Positions 47,401 through 54,731 of a stretch of DNA of 64,000 bases are shown in pieces. How positions within the stretch are numbered: the first letter of the stretch is position 1; each line of letters begins with the position of its first letter. Origin of the DNA: Azospirillum sp. SYSU D00513 (GTDB lineage: Bacteria > Pseudomonadota > Alphaproteobacteria > Azospirillales > Azospirillaceae); NCBI RefSeq assembly GCF_017356015.1, contig NZ_JAFIQV010000037.1:1-64000 (forward strand). The letters are read 5' to 3'. The position numbers were made by a program, and so were the translations under genes. The notes under the pieces are model-generated. The model worked only from the letters and a program-made list of their open reading frames with translations, did not search any database and was not told where the DNA came from.

Positions 47401-47434
47401 CGGCCCTTTAAGCCAAAGGTCAGCTCCTAATTAA
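44417..47434 (+). CDS. traG: conjugal transfer protein TraG
   Basis: A 1005-residue inner-membrane protein with several N-terminal membrane helices (about residues 20-60, 330-430) matching the TraG N-terminal family, and a long hydrophilic periplasmic C-terminal part rich in Gln, Ser and Asn. It acts in pilus assembly and in mating-pair stabilisation/entry exclusion. Ends with low-complexity residues and a terminator hairpin. Confidence 0.93.
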   Translation: MDWTIHSIGDAGFLAEILNAVAMIVGTGEFGAVAQIGLFLGVLYIFIQSVFAGAQKIEWQKALAAWIVFQVVFGSGETVIIEDAYTGQTHVVDNVPLGVAASGSLISEIGYQITSSFETGFSSPAMTTQGFGSGMETVKAIRYNSLNMSSLGAANNIGGGNFWQSWTNYVRECTSTKVTLDASGKTLNSIVNNPSVLAALEFSDVNFTTMIQVSPTPETLSCAGAYIKLNTYTLTTFLPAFKTIILSRVLGVAANEAAVTIKVQDALDGLGLAIDQNDLILSSVLEPIFNEGMSFRAEDDMDFNYASAIRDAMKQREMSWMAEASLFQSIVHPMLTFLEGFVYAVTPLMGFLIVLGPMGLAVAGKYILMLIWIQLWMPVLAITNFYAHFILAGKLATLSATGMDLTSIVGLYQSGNEIQRWLSTAQMLASSTPALTLMLIYGSSVTATHLAGRLQGGDHVDEKRIAPDRVNASPMIMKTAQLSHDPTRGVGATGAAGMLQSFSFNSSRSDAETSAWESSQSSSKRFSESLSQAVTNSLSQGQRGGQMSMFKAGTGAEQSEVHQMVMQRVQGLAEKHNITDKEDLQLMANAVASAALGANYSLKRFGKAPKGSGPAATPTDVGGTGAKAELGGSGSLTGLWNNSTAAAVESDIRNSIGSDQAFQSAFKTSAMKEISNNYETSFAKGVSVETGSKLDQQADEAIAYQEKYAQQSSLSRGSGTAQVMDGAQAATRVAESGAMSTLYAAIERRPGMLGAVNSFMVQRPDIAKAFGGDTNKAWAYAALVTLDGQNPNASTRDSQERSERHDDLDKVLSQARGLEQSAPNGSSVAGMSASNRGVQERTANELEPTGAVQSRVTNSTGNISVPSAPQVQSNVEQGLAANAQASKPSNQEIKERSDNYKLENEAEHARLAAPLAAHVQAHRDAVTNEVTPVEPSSLWGGTPSSPALQPTSPNLSAPVNAPTAKPSMRAQGTSTVPDTDPQPDQEPAGSSGSHPGPLSQRSAPN

Positions 47435-47454
47435 TAGGCCATATCGATCAACAA

Positions 47455-47488
47455 CGGCTCGGTCACGTTCGTGACCGAGCCGCTTTCG
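47455..47488 (+). terminator. terminator behind traG
   Basis: CGGCTCGGTCAC pairs with GTGACCGAGCCG around GTTC, followed by CTTTCG. Strong 12-bp stem, short T-run. Confidence 0.75.
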
Positions 47489-47672
47489 TATGCGGGTGTT
47501 GGGGTAAGACAGTCATATCTTTGTCAGATCCGGACCAGGGACGGTCTCACGCGTGTCGTGATCTGACGCTTTTCGCCACGCTATGTCAGATACGGATCTT
47601 GCCAGCTGTTGCATTCCGATAAAGGTGTCGTACCATGACGGAAAGTTAGGCCCGCTGAACGAGATTTCTATT

Positions 47673-47951
47673 ATGGACATCGGCTTCATGTTTGTAGCGC
47701 TGCTCGGGGCCCTCGGCATGGCTGGAGGCATGGTTGCAGCGTTGCTGATCTGCTTTCGTCTCTTGAAAGAGGCAATTAGCTGGGCACTGAACAAAGAAGT
47801 AAGGACGTATGTGGATGCACATCCGACCGATGTCTTCGTGCCTCTTGACATGATGCATAAGATGCATTTCGAGCCGAGCAGCGCCGAGTATCAGATGATG
47901 AACCCAAACTCAGCGGTGAACAGCGCCAGAACCTCGACATTTTCTGATTGA
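47673..47951 (+). CDS. small membrane protein behind traG, candidate exclusion protein
   Basis: A 92-residue protein with one strong membrane segment (about residues 4-30, LLGALGMAGGMVAALLICF) and a hydrophilic tail. In SXT/R391 and IncA/C elements the gene right behind traG is eex (entry exclusion). Position is the only argument; the sequence is unrelated to known Eex proteins. I start at the ATG with GAACGAGAT upstream, not the longer frame. Confidence 0.6.
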   Translation: MDIGFMFVALLGALGMAGGMVAALLICFRLLKEAISWALNKEVRTYVDAHPTDVFVPLDMMHKMHFEPSSAEYQMMNPNSAVNSARTSTFSD

Positions 47952-47965
47952 TTTACCTAGCTTAC

Positions 47966-47999
47966 GCCGTCGGGCTCAAAGCTCGATGAGCCCGACGGC
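47966..47999 (+). terminator. terminator behind the small membrane gene
   Basis: GCCGTCGGGCTC with GAGCCCGACGGC around a 10-base loop; no T-run follows. Confidence 0.65.
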
Positions 48000-48230
48000 A
48001 TTGACATTTCGAGCACATTCCCCGTCACCCGTTTTTTCTCTGCAAAACGCTGCCTGCAGATCGGGCGGGTACTGTGCTGGCGCGTCTGCATCGGCGCACC
48101 ACCTCGCAGCACCGCCCTCCTTGAACAAAGCCACTCTGCCGCTCTGGTCTGCTTATCAGCAGCGCAGGAACGTCATCCTAGGTTGCGAGGATGTGAGAAC
48201 GAGTCCTGCTTCGGCCATTTCAAGGCCCAA

Positions 48231-48336
48231 TCTCCGCTGTGTACCGCCAGTGTACGGCCAGTCGCACTTGCCCCGTCGATTCATACCGCAGCCGAGCCCT
48301 GTGTACCGCCAGTGTACGGCCAGTGAACGTCCAGTC
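48231..48336 (-). repeat. second 11-bp iteron array (parC-like copy)
   Basis: On the minus strand: GACTGGACGTT, CACTGGCCGTA, CACTGGCGGTA (48336 down to 48304), a 40-base gap, then GACTGGCCGTA, CACTGGCGGTA and a CACAG unit (48263 down to 48231). The same unit sequence, 11-base period and two-cluster layout as the array in front of parM. It lies between the traG region and a LysR gene, with no second parM. Confidence 0.8.
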
Positions 48337-48381
48337 GCACTTACCGTAGCCAAGTCCATTCCTGACCAGCGAGTAGATCGT

Positions 48382-49344
48382 TCACCGGCCGCTGGTCGGT
48401 GTAGGACTGGAGCCCCAGTCTGCCAGCCGGAGTGCGTCGGAGATCGCTTCATAGACAGCCCGAACCTTCGATCGAGCCTGCGCCTCCTTCGTCGAAACAC
48501 CCCATAGGTCTGCTGCCATTACAGGGCTGGCGCATTTCACGGGTCGCAGCGTTTCGAGGAAGGACGGCATGTAGGATGGTAACAAGGCAATAGCCTCGCC
48601 GGCCGCAACCACGCGTTCGATCGAGCTCACCGACGGGGAGCGAAACAGCTTCGTCTTATTCACCCTGGCCAGCTGGTTCCATGGTCCCATGGCGGTGGGT
48701 AGGTCCAGACGCTCATATATAGTGAGCGTGGCCAAACGATAATCGGCAAGATCCTCGAACTTGCGTGGCTCACCGTGGCGAGCAGCGTACTGGTCGGTCA
48801 TAAGCGGCACGAAACGGATACTCGCCAGCTTTCTCACCAGCTCATCAGCGCCCTTCGGAACGCTTGCTGATGGTACGAGCTGGAGGAGAATATCGTCCTT
48901 CTCCCCGCTCTCCTCAGACAGCAGTTCCACATCACTGAGGTCAATCCTAGCGATACGGTCGATGGACCGCTTGAAAGGCCCCATGCGGTGCGAGTTTACA
49001 ATTGGAGTGAGGAGGGTGGAGATGAGCAAGTCGTTTGCTCGGATGCGAACTGGGTTGGCGTTGTCAGCGTCAGATGCCCAGGCTTGGACCTTCTGGGTTT
49101 GCGTCTCGATCTGAACGAGGATGTCCAGGAGGTCCGCGGCCTCATCCAGAATGCGTACGTTCGCGCCCGGGCCGCTGGATCGCTCCAGCAATGGACGTCC
49201 CAGGTCTTTTTCCAACGTAACGATGCGACGGCTTACCGTCGCCTGATCCTTTCCAAGTACCCCGCCGGCGCCCCGAAAGCTCCCGGTTCTTATGACCGCC
49301 AGCAGGTAGCGGAGGTCGTTCCAATCGAATTCCAAGTCGCTCAC
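48382..49344 (-). CDS. LysR-type transcriptional regulator
   Basis: A 320-residue regulator: N-terminal winged helix (LRYLLAVIRTGSFRGAGGVLGKDQATVSRRIVTLE) and an effector-binding half. GTG start preceded by GGGGAG. Its targets are unknown; the divergent promoter region leads toward the transglycosylase gene. Confidence 0.85.
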   Translation of the reverse strand: MSDLEFDWNDLRYLLAVIRTGSFRGAGGVLGKDQATVSRRIVTLEKDLGRPLLERSSGPGANVRILDEAADLLDILVQIETQTQKVQAWASDADNANPVRIRANDLLISTLLTPIVNSHRMGPFKRSIDRIARIDLSDVELLSEESGEKDDILLQLVPSASVPKGADELVRKLASIRFVPLMTDQYAARHGEPRKFEDLADYRLATLTIYERLDLPTAMGPWNQLARVNKTKLFRSPSVSSIERVVAAGEAIALLPSYMPSFLETLRPVKCASPVMAADLWGVSTKEAQARSKVRAVYEAISDALRLADWGSSPTPTSGR

Positions 49345-49768
49345 GATGGCTCCCCAACCCCCATTCAGCCGCAGCGCCACGATGCCACAAACGAATTCTT
49401 ATCCCTATCCATAAAATTTTAGTTTATGCAGTTTTGCGGCCTATTGATGCAGAAATACGTTCTTTATTTTAGGAGGGGATTGTGGCATTTTTTGGCTAGG
49501 ACAAATTTGAGCTATTTGCTCAGGTGATCCGCAGGCTGCGTTTTAACGACCCAGTTAGAAAGTCGTCCAAAAGTATCCATCAGAGAAAGATCCCTGATTT
49601 TATAGGCTTAGGCTGCCCTTCTGCAATGCAGGGCGGCTTTTTTGTTGTCGTATCGCCTTTGCGACCGGTTTTTTTCTACCTCTTTTGGTTTTTTATGCTT
49701 GATCGGTTAGCTTCCTAAGGGGTATACCCATCCGCAAGACAAGTTCACTACAGCAAGGCGCGGCCGCC
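49345..49768. other. AT-rich intergenic region with a terminator
   Basis: No gene. AT-rich compared with the window. A plus-strand terminator lies at about 49612-49644 (GCTGCCC...GGGCGGC, six T). With no coding frame in front of it, a small RNA of about 150-200 bases ending there is possible. Confidence 0.4.
49612..49644 (+). terminator. intrinsic terminator in AT-rich gap
   Basis: Stem GCTGCCC / GGGCGGC extended by TGCA/TGCA, followed by TTTTTT. Confidence 0.72.
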
Positions 49769-50410
49769 ATGACCCACTTCCGGATTTTATACCAGGGCGA
49801 CCGCTCCCCCTTCTCGGTTGCCAAGCGTTGCTTCGCGAAGGCTGTGGTGGCGACCAGCTTAGCGGCAGCTTCGCTTCAACCAGGTGAGGCTTGGTCCCTG
49901 GATCTTGCTGGGACGGCCTGGGAGACGGCGGCAGTGGGGCAGGGGATCGACCCTTATCTGCTCTTTTCCGTCGCCCTGGTCGAGAGCGGCAAATTCGAAC
50001 AACGGTATGCCCGTCCGTGGCCATTCGCATTGAACTCGCCAAGTGGCAATTTCTATGGGCGCAACCGTACTGAGGCCGAGCAGCGTTTGGCTTCGCTGCC
50101 TGTCGCGGAGCGCAAGCGTACTGCGGTCGGCATGATGCAGATCTATGTGTCTGCCCACGCACACCGCGTCACCAATCTTTCCGACCTGCTCGATCCTGCA
50201 ACGAACCTGAGACTGGGAGCGAGCATCCTTCGCGAAGGGATCGCCTCCAAACCCGGCGATCTTGAGTGGGGTATCGGTCGATACAACGCATGGCAGGTCG
50301 AGAACGAGCCCGTCGCGCGAAAGTACGGACGCCGGGTCCTCAAAGTTTACCAGAAATTGAAACGCCTCTCGGGGCGAGACGGCCTATCCGTCGCCTCTCT
50401 ATGGAATTGA
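49769..50410 (+). CDS. lytic transglycosylase (Slt-like)
   Basis: A 213-residue exported muramidase with an SLT domain: catalytic Glu in VALVESGKF, then GMMQIYVSAHAH and GASILREG, and RYNAWQVENEPVARKYGRRV. It cuts peptidoglycan so the transfer apparatus can cross the cell wall. Directly before the FlhC-like gene, as slt lies near the activator genes in SXT/IncA-C elements (from family knowledge). Confidence 0.86.
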   Translation: MTHFRILYQGDRSPFSVAKRCFAKAVVATSLAAASLQPGEAWSLDLAGTAWETAAVGQGIDPYLLFSVALVESGKFEQRYARPWPFALNSPSGNFYGRNRTEAEQRLASLPVAERKRTAVGMMQIYVSAHAHRVTNLSDLLDPATNLRLGASILREGIASKPGDLEWGIGRYNAWQVENEPVARKYGRRVLKVYQKLKRLSGRDGLSVASLWN

Positions 50411-50505
50411 GGGCCGGATAGGACCGCCCGCTTCCGGAAAAGAGCGTCATCACCAACATCAAGTATTTGGCATCGGCCGGGCCGATGGTCAGGGGAGAGT
50501 GGATC

Positions 50506-51969
50506 ATGGTTGAGGCGATTGTCCGTGAGAAGTTGAAGGAATGCGAGACCTTCGAACTGATGGTCAACCTTATCCGTCGTCGCGGTCGTTCTACGGTTGT
50601 CGCTTCCATCACGGGATATTCGAAGGCAACAGTGAGGAAGCTTTACAAAGACCTCCACGACGGGTGCTCTCCTCCGTCTGGTCTTCTTCCCGAACCCACC
50701 GGCATCGTTCGTACTCGCAAAGATGTTCGTGAGGCATCGCTGCTTATGAGCCTGTACCGTAACGAAGCAGCAGTGGACACCGAAACCACGTATGATGTCG
50801 CCGCGCTGATCAGGGCCTTCGATGCTTATCTCATTGTTCGCACCGAGTATGATGTTTCCCCGAACACCTGCCTCGATATCAATGACGCGTTGATCCTTGC
50901 CCGTGAAATGCGCATGGAGTCCGCAAAAATGCATTTGTGCGGTTGCGGTCAGCATTTCCTTGTTGTTGAGGGCCAGTTGCTGAAGCCCTTCTGTCCGTTC
51001 TGCACTGGTCAGGGTGGGACCAAGAACCGCAGGACCAAGGCTCTCACGCAACGAGAAACCGCTGATTTGAACCAGGTCGCTGAGGACAATGTCGCTGGAT
51101 GTTGCGCATCTGTTGATTTGGATACCTCTTCGACCGAACCCGTCGAAGATCCGACTGCTGAAGCGGAGCCTGTTGACGCTGTAATCTCAACAAACATCGA
51201 ATTCACACCGGGCACTGTCGGTACCGTGGCTGCGGATTTGAACACCGAGACGGCGGCAGAGGCATCGACGGCTTCCGAAGTCAGTCAAGCTGTTGGGTTC
51301 GCACGCCCAGCCAACGATAACGTTCAAGGCGAAAGCTTTACGCAGCGCGTGGTGGCTGCGCTAAACCCAGCCAATGCCGCAGTTGGCATCGAACCGGTTG
51401 ACGCGCCGGCAATAGTCGCTGCCAAAAGCGCATCCAACTTTGCTCGTCAAATGATTGCCGGCGGATCTACACGACATCCTAGCCGCCAGCGGTTCGGCTT
51501 TTCACGGCTTGCTGTCTCACGATGCAGTGTTCAGCGTCGTCAGATCCGGAACCCAGCGCGTGCTTTTGAGGTCGGGCATCAGCCCATCGTTACAACACCC
51601 CGCTCACCGGAGCTACCCGCGGCCACACGGTACCTTACAAGCGCCCGGTCGTCGCCGCTATTTGGTCACCGGATGCTTGGCAACGCACATCCTGGGTCCT
51701 GGAACACGGTGACACGCTGCTCAGCAGCCGACCATAATCCAACCTCTGTCCCGATTGCCTCGCGATGTTCCAGCCTAGTGGCGCCGCTGAACTGGCGAGC
51801 TGTGGACGGTACTGCTTCCTGGGGTGATGGCCGAGGCAACCCCTGGCAGTCCAAAGCATGTGTGACGTACCCGGCGCGGGCTGTGCCCCGACCGTTTCCG
51901 ATCACGCCGTCCCGAATGGATCGAAGAGCACTTCCGCTGGACACTTTGTCTATCCGTTTGACTGGATAG
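50506..51969 (+). CDS. FlhC-like transcriptional activator with long C-terminal extension
   Basis: Residues 1-170 match FlhC/AcaC/SetC: helical start (ELMVNLIRRRGRSTVVASITGYSK), KATVRKLYKDLHDG, GLLPEPTGIV, DVAALIRAFDAYL, DINDALILAREM, and a zinc site with Cys145/147 (CGC) and Cys163/166 (CPFC). FlhCD-type complexes activate sigma70 promoters; AcaCD and SetCD control conjugation genes. No FlhD-like partner is visible in this window. Residues about 180-315 are acidic and low-complexity; beyond about 315 codon use and meaning break down, and the reading frame may be shifted (see 51455-52064). ATG after GGGGAGAG. Confidence 0.8.
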   Translation: MVEAIVREKLKECETFELMVNLIRRRGRSTVVASITGYSKATVRKLYKDLHDGCSPPSGLLPEPTGIVRTRKDVREASLLMSLYRNEAAVDTETTYDVAALIRAFDAYLIVRTEYDVSPNTCLDINDALILAREMRMESAKMHLCGCGQHFLVVEGQLLKPFCPFCTGQGGTKNRRTKALTQRETADLNQVAEDNVAGCCASVDLDTSSTEPVEDPTAEAEPVDAVISTNIEFTPGTVGTVAADLNTETAAEASTASEVSQAVGFARPANDNVQGESFTQRVVAALNPANAAVGIEPVDAPAIVAAKSASNFARQMIAGGSTRHPSRQRFGFSRLAVSRCSVQRRQIRNPARAFEVGHQPIVTTPRSPELPAATRYLTSARSSPLFGHRMLGNAHPGSWNTVTRCSAADHNPTSVPIASRCSSLVAPLNWRAVDGTASWGDGRGNPWQSKACVTYPARAVPRPFPITPSRMDRRALPLDTLSIRLTG

Positions 51970-52064
51970 CGTGGTTCGGCCGGTCCAATCCTGTCGTCCG
52001 TACGCTCAACACCGCACTTATTCAGCGGCCGCAGTCGTGTGTCGGCTCGAACGATCTATTCTGA
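51455..52064 (+). pseudogene. frame-shifted coding remnant behind the FlhC-like gene
   Basis: Protein-like pieces occur in different frames: DLHDILAASGSAFHGLLSH... (51455 frame), GHTVPYKRPVVAAIWSPDAW... ending near 51735, and SAGHFVYPFDWIAWFGRSN... ending 52064. The last two share a frame with stops between them. This looks like one gene decayed by small insertions, possibly an extension of the FlhC-like gene. No family recognised. Confidence 0.35.
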
Positions 52065-52292
52065 TGATCTGAGCTTACAACACCCGCGATTTGCGCAAGC
52101 AATCGGGGACGGTTTGCGTGCCTGTTCGACACCTCGTCTCGTTTGCACGTCTCATCAGCGCTGGGCGGCGCTGGGAGTGGTGTTGGCTTACACCAGTTAA
52201 CTCAATCCTACGGTAGCAAGAACCGGGTCGCAGAGCGGCCACGGCTTGGGGAACCATGCCGGACACAAAAACCTGTCCGGAGGACCGCAGCC
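52065..52292. other. intergenic before SDR gene
   Basis: No gene. Short frames have no support. Confidence 0.4.
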
Positions 52293-53057
52293 ATGTCCGC
52301 ACTGAAGAACAAGACAGCGATCATAACGGGAGCCAGTTCCGGGATCGGCTATGCCACGGCAAGGCTGTTTGCGACAGAGGGAGCAAGCGTTGTTGTCACC
52401 GCTCGTCGTCCTGAGGCGCTGAACAGCCTGGTCTCCGAGATTGAGAAGTCTGGCGGCCGTGCCGTCGCCGTTGTAGGGGACATTCGTGAGGAGAGCCTTG
52501 CACGCGCCCTCGTCGAGACCGCGGTGGATCGCTTCGGAGGCCTCGATATCGCCTTCAACAACGCCGGAACCAACGGGGAGATGGGACCGACACCGGGCGT
52601 CTCCCTTGCCGGCTGGGAGGAGACACTGGCAACCAATCTCACCGCTGCGTTTCTGGGCGCGAAGTACCAGTTGCCGGCCATGGCGGAGCGGGGCGGTGGC
52701 TCTGTGATCTTCACCTCGTCCTTCGTCGGCTACACCGCCGGCATGCCCGGGGCGGCGGCCTATGCGGCGAGCAAAGCCGGGCTTATCGGGCTCACCCAGG
52801 CGCTTGCTGTTGAGTTCGGGCCGAAAGGGATTCGTGTAAACGCACTCCTGCCGGGCGGGACCGATACTCCCTTGGCCGCGGCTTGGGTTCAGACACCCGA
52901 AGCGCTCGCTTTTGTCGAAGGCCTGCATGCGCTTAAGCGGCGGGCGGTGCCGGAGGAGATTGCGCACTCGGCCCTTTACCTCGCATCCAGCGCATCTAGC
53001 TTCACTACCGGAGCTGCGCTCCTGGCCGACGGCGGCGTATCGATCAACCGTACCTGA
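52293..53057 (+). CDS. short-chain dehydrogenase/reductase
   Basis: A 254-residue SDR: GASSGIGYATA cofactor motif, NNAG, active-site Ser in FTSS and Tyr in YAASKAGL, and a typical C-terminal GAALLADGG end. Uses NAD(P)H to oxidise or reduce an alcohol/ketone; substrate unknown. GGAGG before ATG. Confidence 0.92.
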   Translation: MSALKNKTAIITGASSGIGYATARLFATEGASVVVTARRPEALNSLVSEIEKSGGRAVAVVGDIREESLARALVETAVDRFGGLDIAFNNAGTNGEMGPTPGVSLAGWEETLATNLTAAFLGAKYQLPAMAERGGGSVIFTSSFVGYTAGMPGAAAYAASKAGLIGLTQALAVEFGPKGIRVNALLPGGTDTPLAAAWVQTPEALAFVEGLHALKRRAVPEEIAHSALYLASSASSFTTGAALLADGGVSINRT

Positions 53058-53168
53058 ACCAGGCCTGCGCAGTTAGGTTGGGGCGTGCCGTTGGGTCGAT
53101 GCGAGCTCGCGCTCATGGGGCCGCCCCAGCCTCGTCCTGTTAGGCGTTAGACACTGCGGGAGGGAACC

Positions 53169-53459
53169 ATGCTCATGCTGCCCCTACCACCCAACCCAAT
53201 GAACCCGTTGGGCGTCGTCTCGGGCGCGATCGCCACAACGGCTACCTTGGCCGGGCTCGGCGTTGGAGTGGCACTCGGCGCGGGTTTGCTGGCTGTCGGC
53301 GCTGTTCTGTTCCGCGACCGAACAATGGACAGCGTTCGTACCTCCAGCCGCTACCGGGACTTCCCGTCCAGGCGAGATCCCGAGCCGCCGCCCTTTACGT
53401 CGACGGCAACCGGCGCCTCTGGCCCTCCGTCAGGCAACGCAGGGTCCATGTCCACGTAG
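53169..53459 (+). CDS. small membrane protein, 96 aa
   Basis: One or two membrane segments (GVVSGAIATTATLAGLGVGVALGAGLLAVGAVLF) then a Pro/Arg/Ser tail. Ribosome site GGGAGGG. Unknown role. Confidence 0.62.
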   Translation: MLMLPLPPNPMNPLGVVSGAIATTATLAGLGVGVALGAGLLAVGAVLFRDRTMDSVRTSSRYRDFPSRRDPEPPPFTSTATGASGPPSGNAGSMST

Positions 53460-53502
53460 GGACCACGCCGCGAGCGGATCGGGCGAAACGAGCGAGACGA
53501 TC

Positions 53503-54117
53503 ATGGAGCCGGGATCTCTCGAAGCGGCCAACACGCCTTTGCCCGTTACCAGAACTCTCAGCTGGGGCCGTCGAGCCTCAAACACACACTGGCTGTACCA
53601 GATCGGCTTTGATGGCCAGGACCGCCCTGTTCGCTTCGAGGTGACCGGGAACAGAGGCGAGGTTCCGGCTCTGGTCATTGCATGGCGCACTGCCGACAGA
53701 AGGTGGATTGGGCAATACCGCTACTCCACGGGATCGGCACTTGCTCACTTGGCACCTGAGGACATTGAGATGGTCGATCTTGCCGCCAGAATGGCGCTCA
53801 TCTGCGCGAGCGGACGTTCAGACACTGGGAAGGGGGTGCGGACTGCAGGGACACCGCTCACCTTGCAGGCAGGCTCAATCGACCCGTCCCAGGACGTATC
53901 GGACCGTCTGGCCGGTGAGCGCGCCCGCACCGTACAGGAGCACTACGGTGCCTCCACCGATCATCGCATAGGCGGTGAACCAGTCGAGGGTCTCCAGCGC
54001 CCTCGTCATACCGAGATCGTGCATCGCGCTCATCTGCAGGGCGATTGGGAGCTGGAGCATGACGAAGGTGGCCTTCGGATCTCCCGCCGACAGCCCGAGG
54101 GCGATGCAGGCCAATGA
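53503..54117 (+). CDS. unknown protein overlapping an antisense gene
   Basis: A frame starting MEPGSLEAANTPLPVTRTLS. The first 110 residues look like a real beta-rich protein (LYQIGFDGQDRPVRFEVTG); the rest is a shadow of the membrane protein on the opposite strand (53875-54192). The real 3' end is doubtful. Confidence 0.45.
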   Translation: MEPGSLEAANTPLPVTRTLSWGRRASNTHWLYQIGFDGQDRPVRFEVTGNRGEVPALVIAWRTADRRWIGQYRYSTGSALAHLAPEDIEMVDLAARMALICASGRSDTGKGVRTAGTPLTLQAGSIDPSQDVSDRLAGERARTVQEHYGASTDHRIGGEPVEGLQRPRHTEIVHRAHLQGDWELEHDEGGLRISRRQPEGDAGQ

Positions 54118-54192
54118 CGCGGCGACGTAAACGCCGCTCAGTACGAGCCCTGTGATGCTGATCCTATGTTGCGGCGTAGCAGGTTCTCTCAT
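53875..54192 (-). CDS. small multi-pass membrane protein, 105 aa
   Basis: Hydrophobic segments at about residues 14-32, 42-60 and 75-95. Sequence looks like a genuine protein (SITGLVLSGVYVAASLACIALGLSAG). It overlaps the 3' half of the plus-strand frame at 53503 antisense. No family recognised. Confidence 0.6.
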   Translation of the reverse strand: MREPATPQHRISITGLVLSGVYVAASLACIALGLSAGDPKATFVMLQLPIALQMSAMHDLGMTRALETLDWFTAYAMIGGGTVVLLYGAGALTGQTVRYVLGRVD

Positions 54193-54235
54193 GCTCTGTC
54201 TCCATGTGCTGGGCAGCGGCGACCGTCCAAGCGTC

Positions 54236-54250
54236 TGTCCATTCTGGACA
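54236..54250. repeat. dispersed dyad copy, TGTCCATTCTGGACA
   Basis: Intergenic copy upstream of the parR-like gene end; same as the 32759 copy. Confidence 0.72.
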
Positions 54251-54455
54251 GCGGGCGTACCGGTTTTCTGAACTCGCAGGCTTAAAGCCGTATGGACCAG
54301 AGCTAGATCCGCCGGATGCCAGGGTCATCCGGGAGCCTTTCAGGGCATTCAGCGGTTCTCTCCGTCCGCCTAGTGGCTCCTGCCGCAGCGTTTCCTAACC
54401 AGAGAGGTGGAAAGACGCCGCAGCGGCAGGAGCCTCGTCAGACACAGACCAACGA

Positions 54456-54731
54456 TCACTCCGTTCCCATGAGGCTGGCCAGCCCCTTGGACCGGAGCTT
54501 CTTCCGTTTCTCCTCGGCCGACGGAGGTGGAGGCGGGGGCGGAGTCAACGCCATGGCAGGGACCGCGCCCGCCTGTGCACCAAGGAAGGCGCCTGATTGC
54601 ACCTGGCGTTCATAGGCCAGACCGAGCTGGGCCAGCACGCGTATCCGTTCCGCTCGATCCCGTGTAGGTGTCCGGTCCAACTCTGCGAGCAGGGTTGGAT
54701 AGGCGGCAGTTACAAAGGTCAAAACCTTCAT
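54456..54731 (-). CDS. parR-like adapter, 91 aa
   Basis: Small protein whose ATG overlaps the parM stop (ATGA) so the two are translated together. The N-terminus is helical and could form a DNA-binding dimer; a Pro-rich spacer leads to a C-terminal peptide (KRKKLRSKGLASLMGTE) that could bind ParM, as in known ParR proteins. ParR proteins share little sequence, so assignment rests on position and layout. Confidence 0.6.
   Translation of the reverse strand: MKVLTFVTAAYPTLLAELDRTPTRDRAERIRVLAQLGLAYERQVQSGAFLGAQAGAVPAMALTPPPPPPPSAEEKRKKLRSKGLASLMGTE

Noticed and set aside
49524..49718. Plus-strand 64-aa frame in the AT-rich gap
   Set aside because: Spans the terminator and has no ribosome site.
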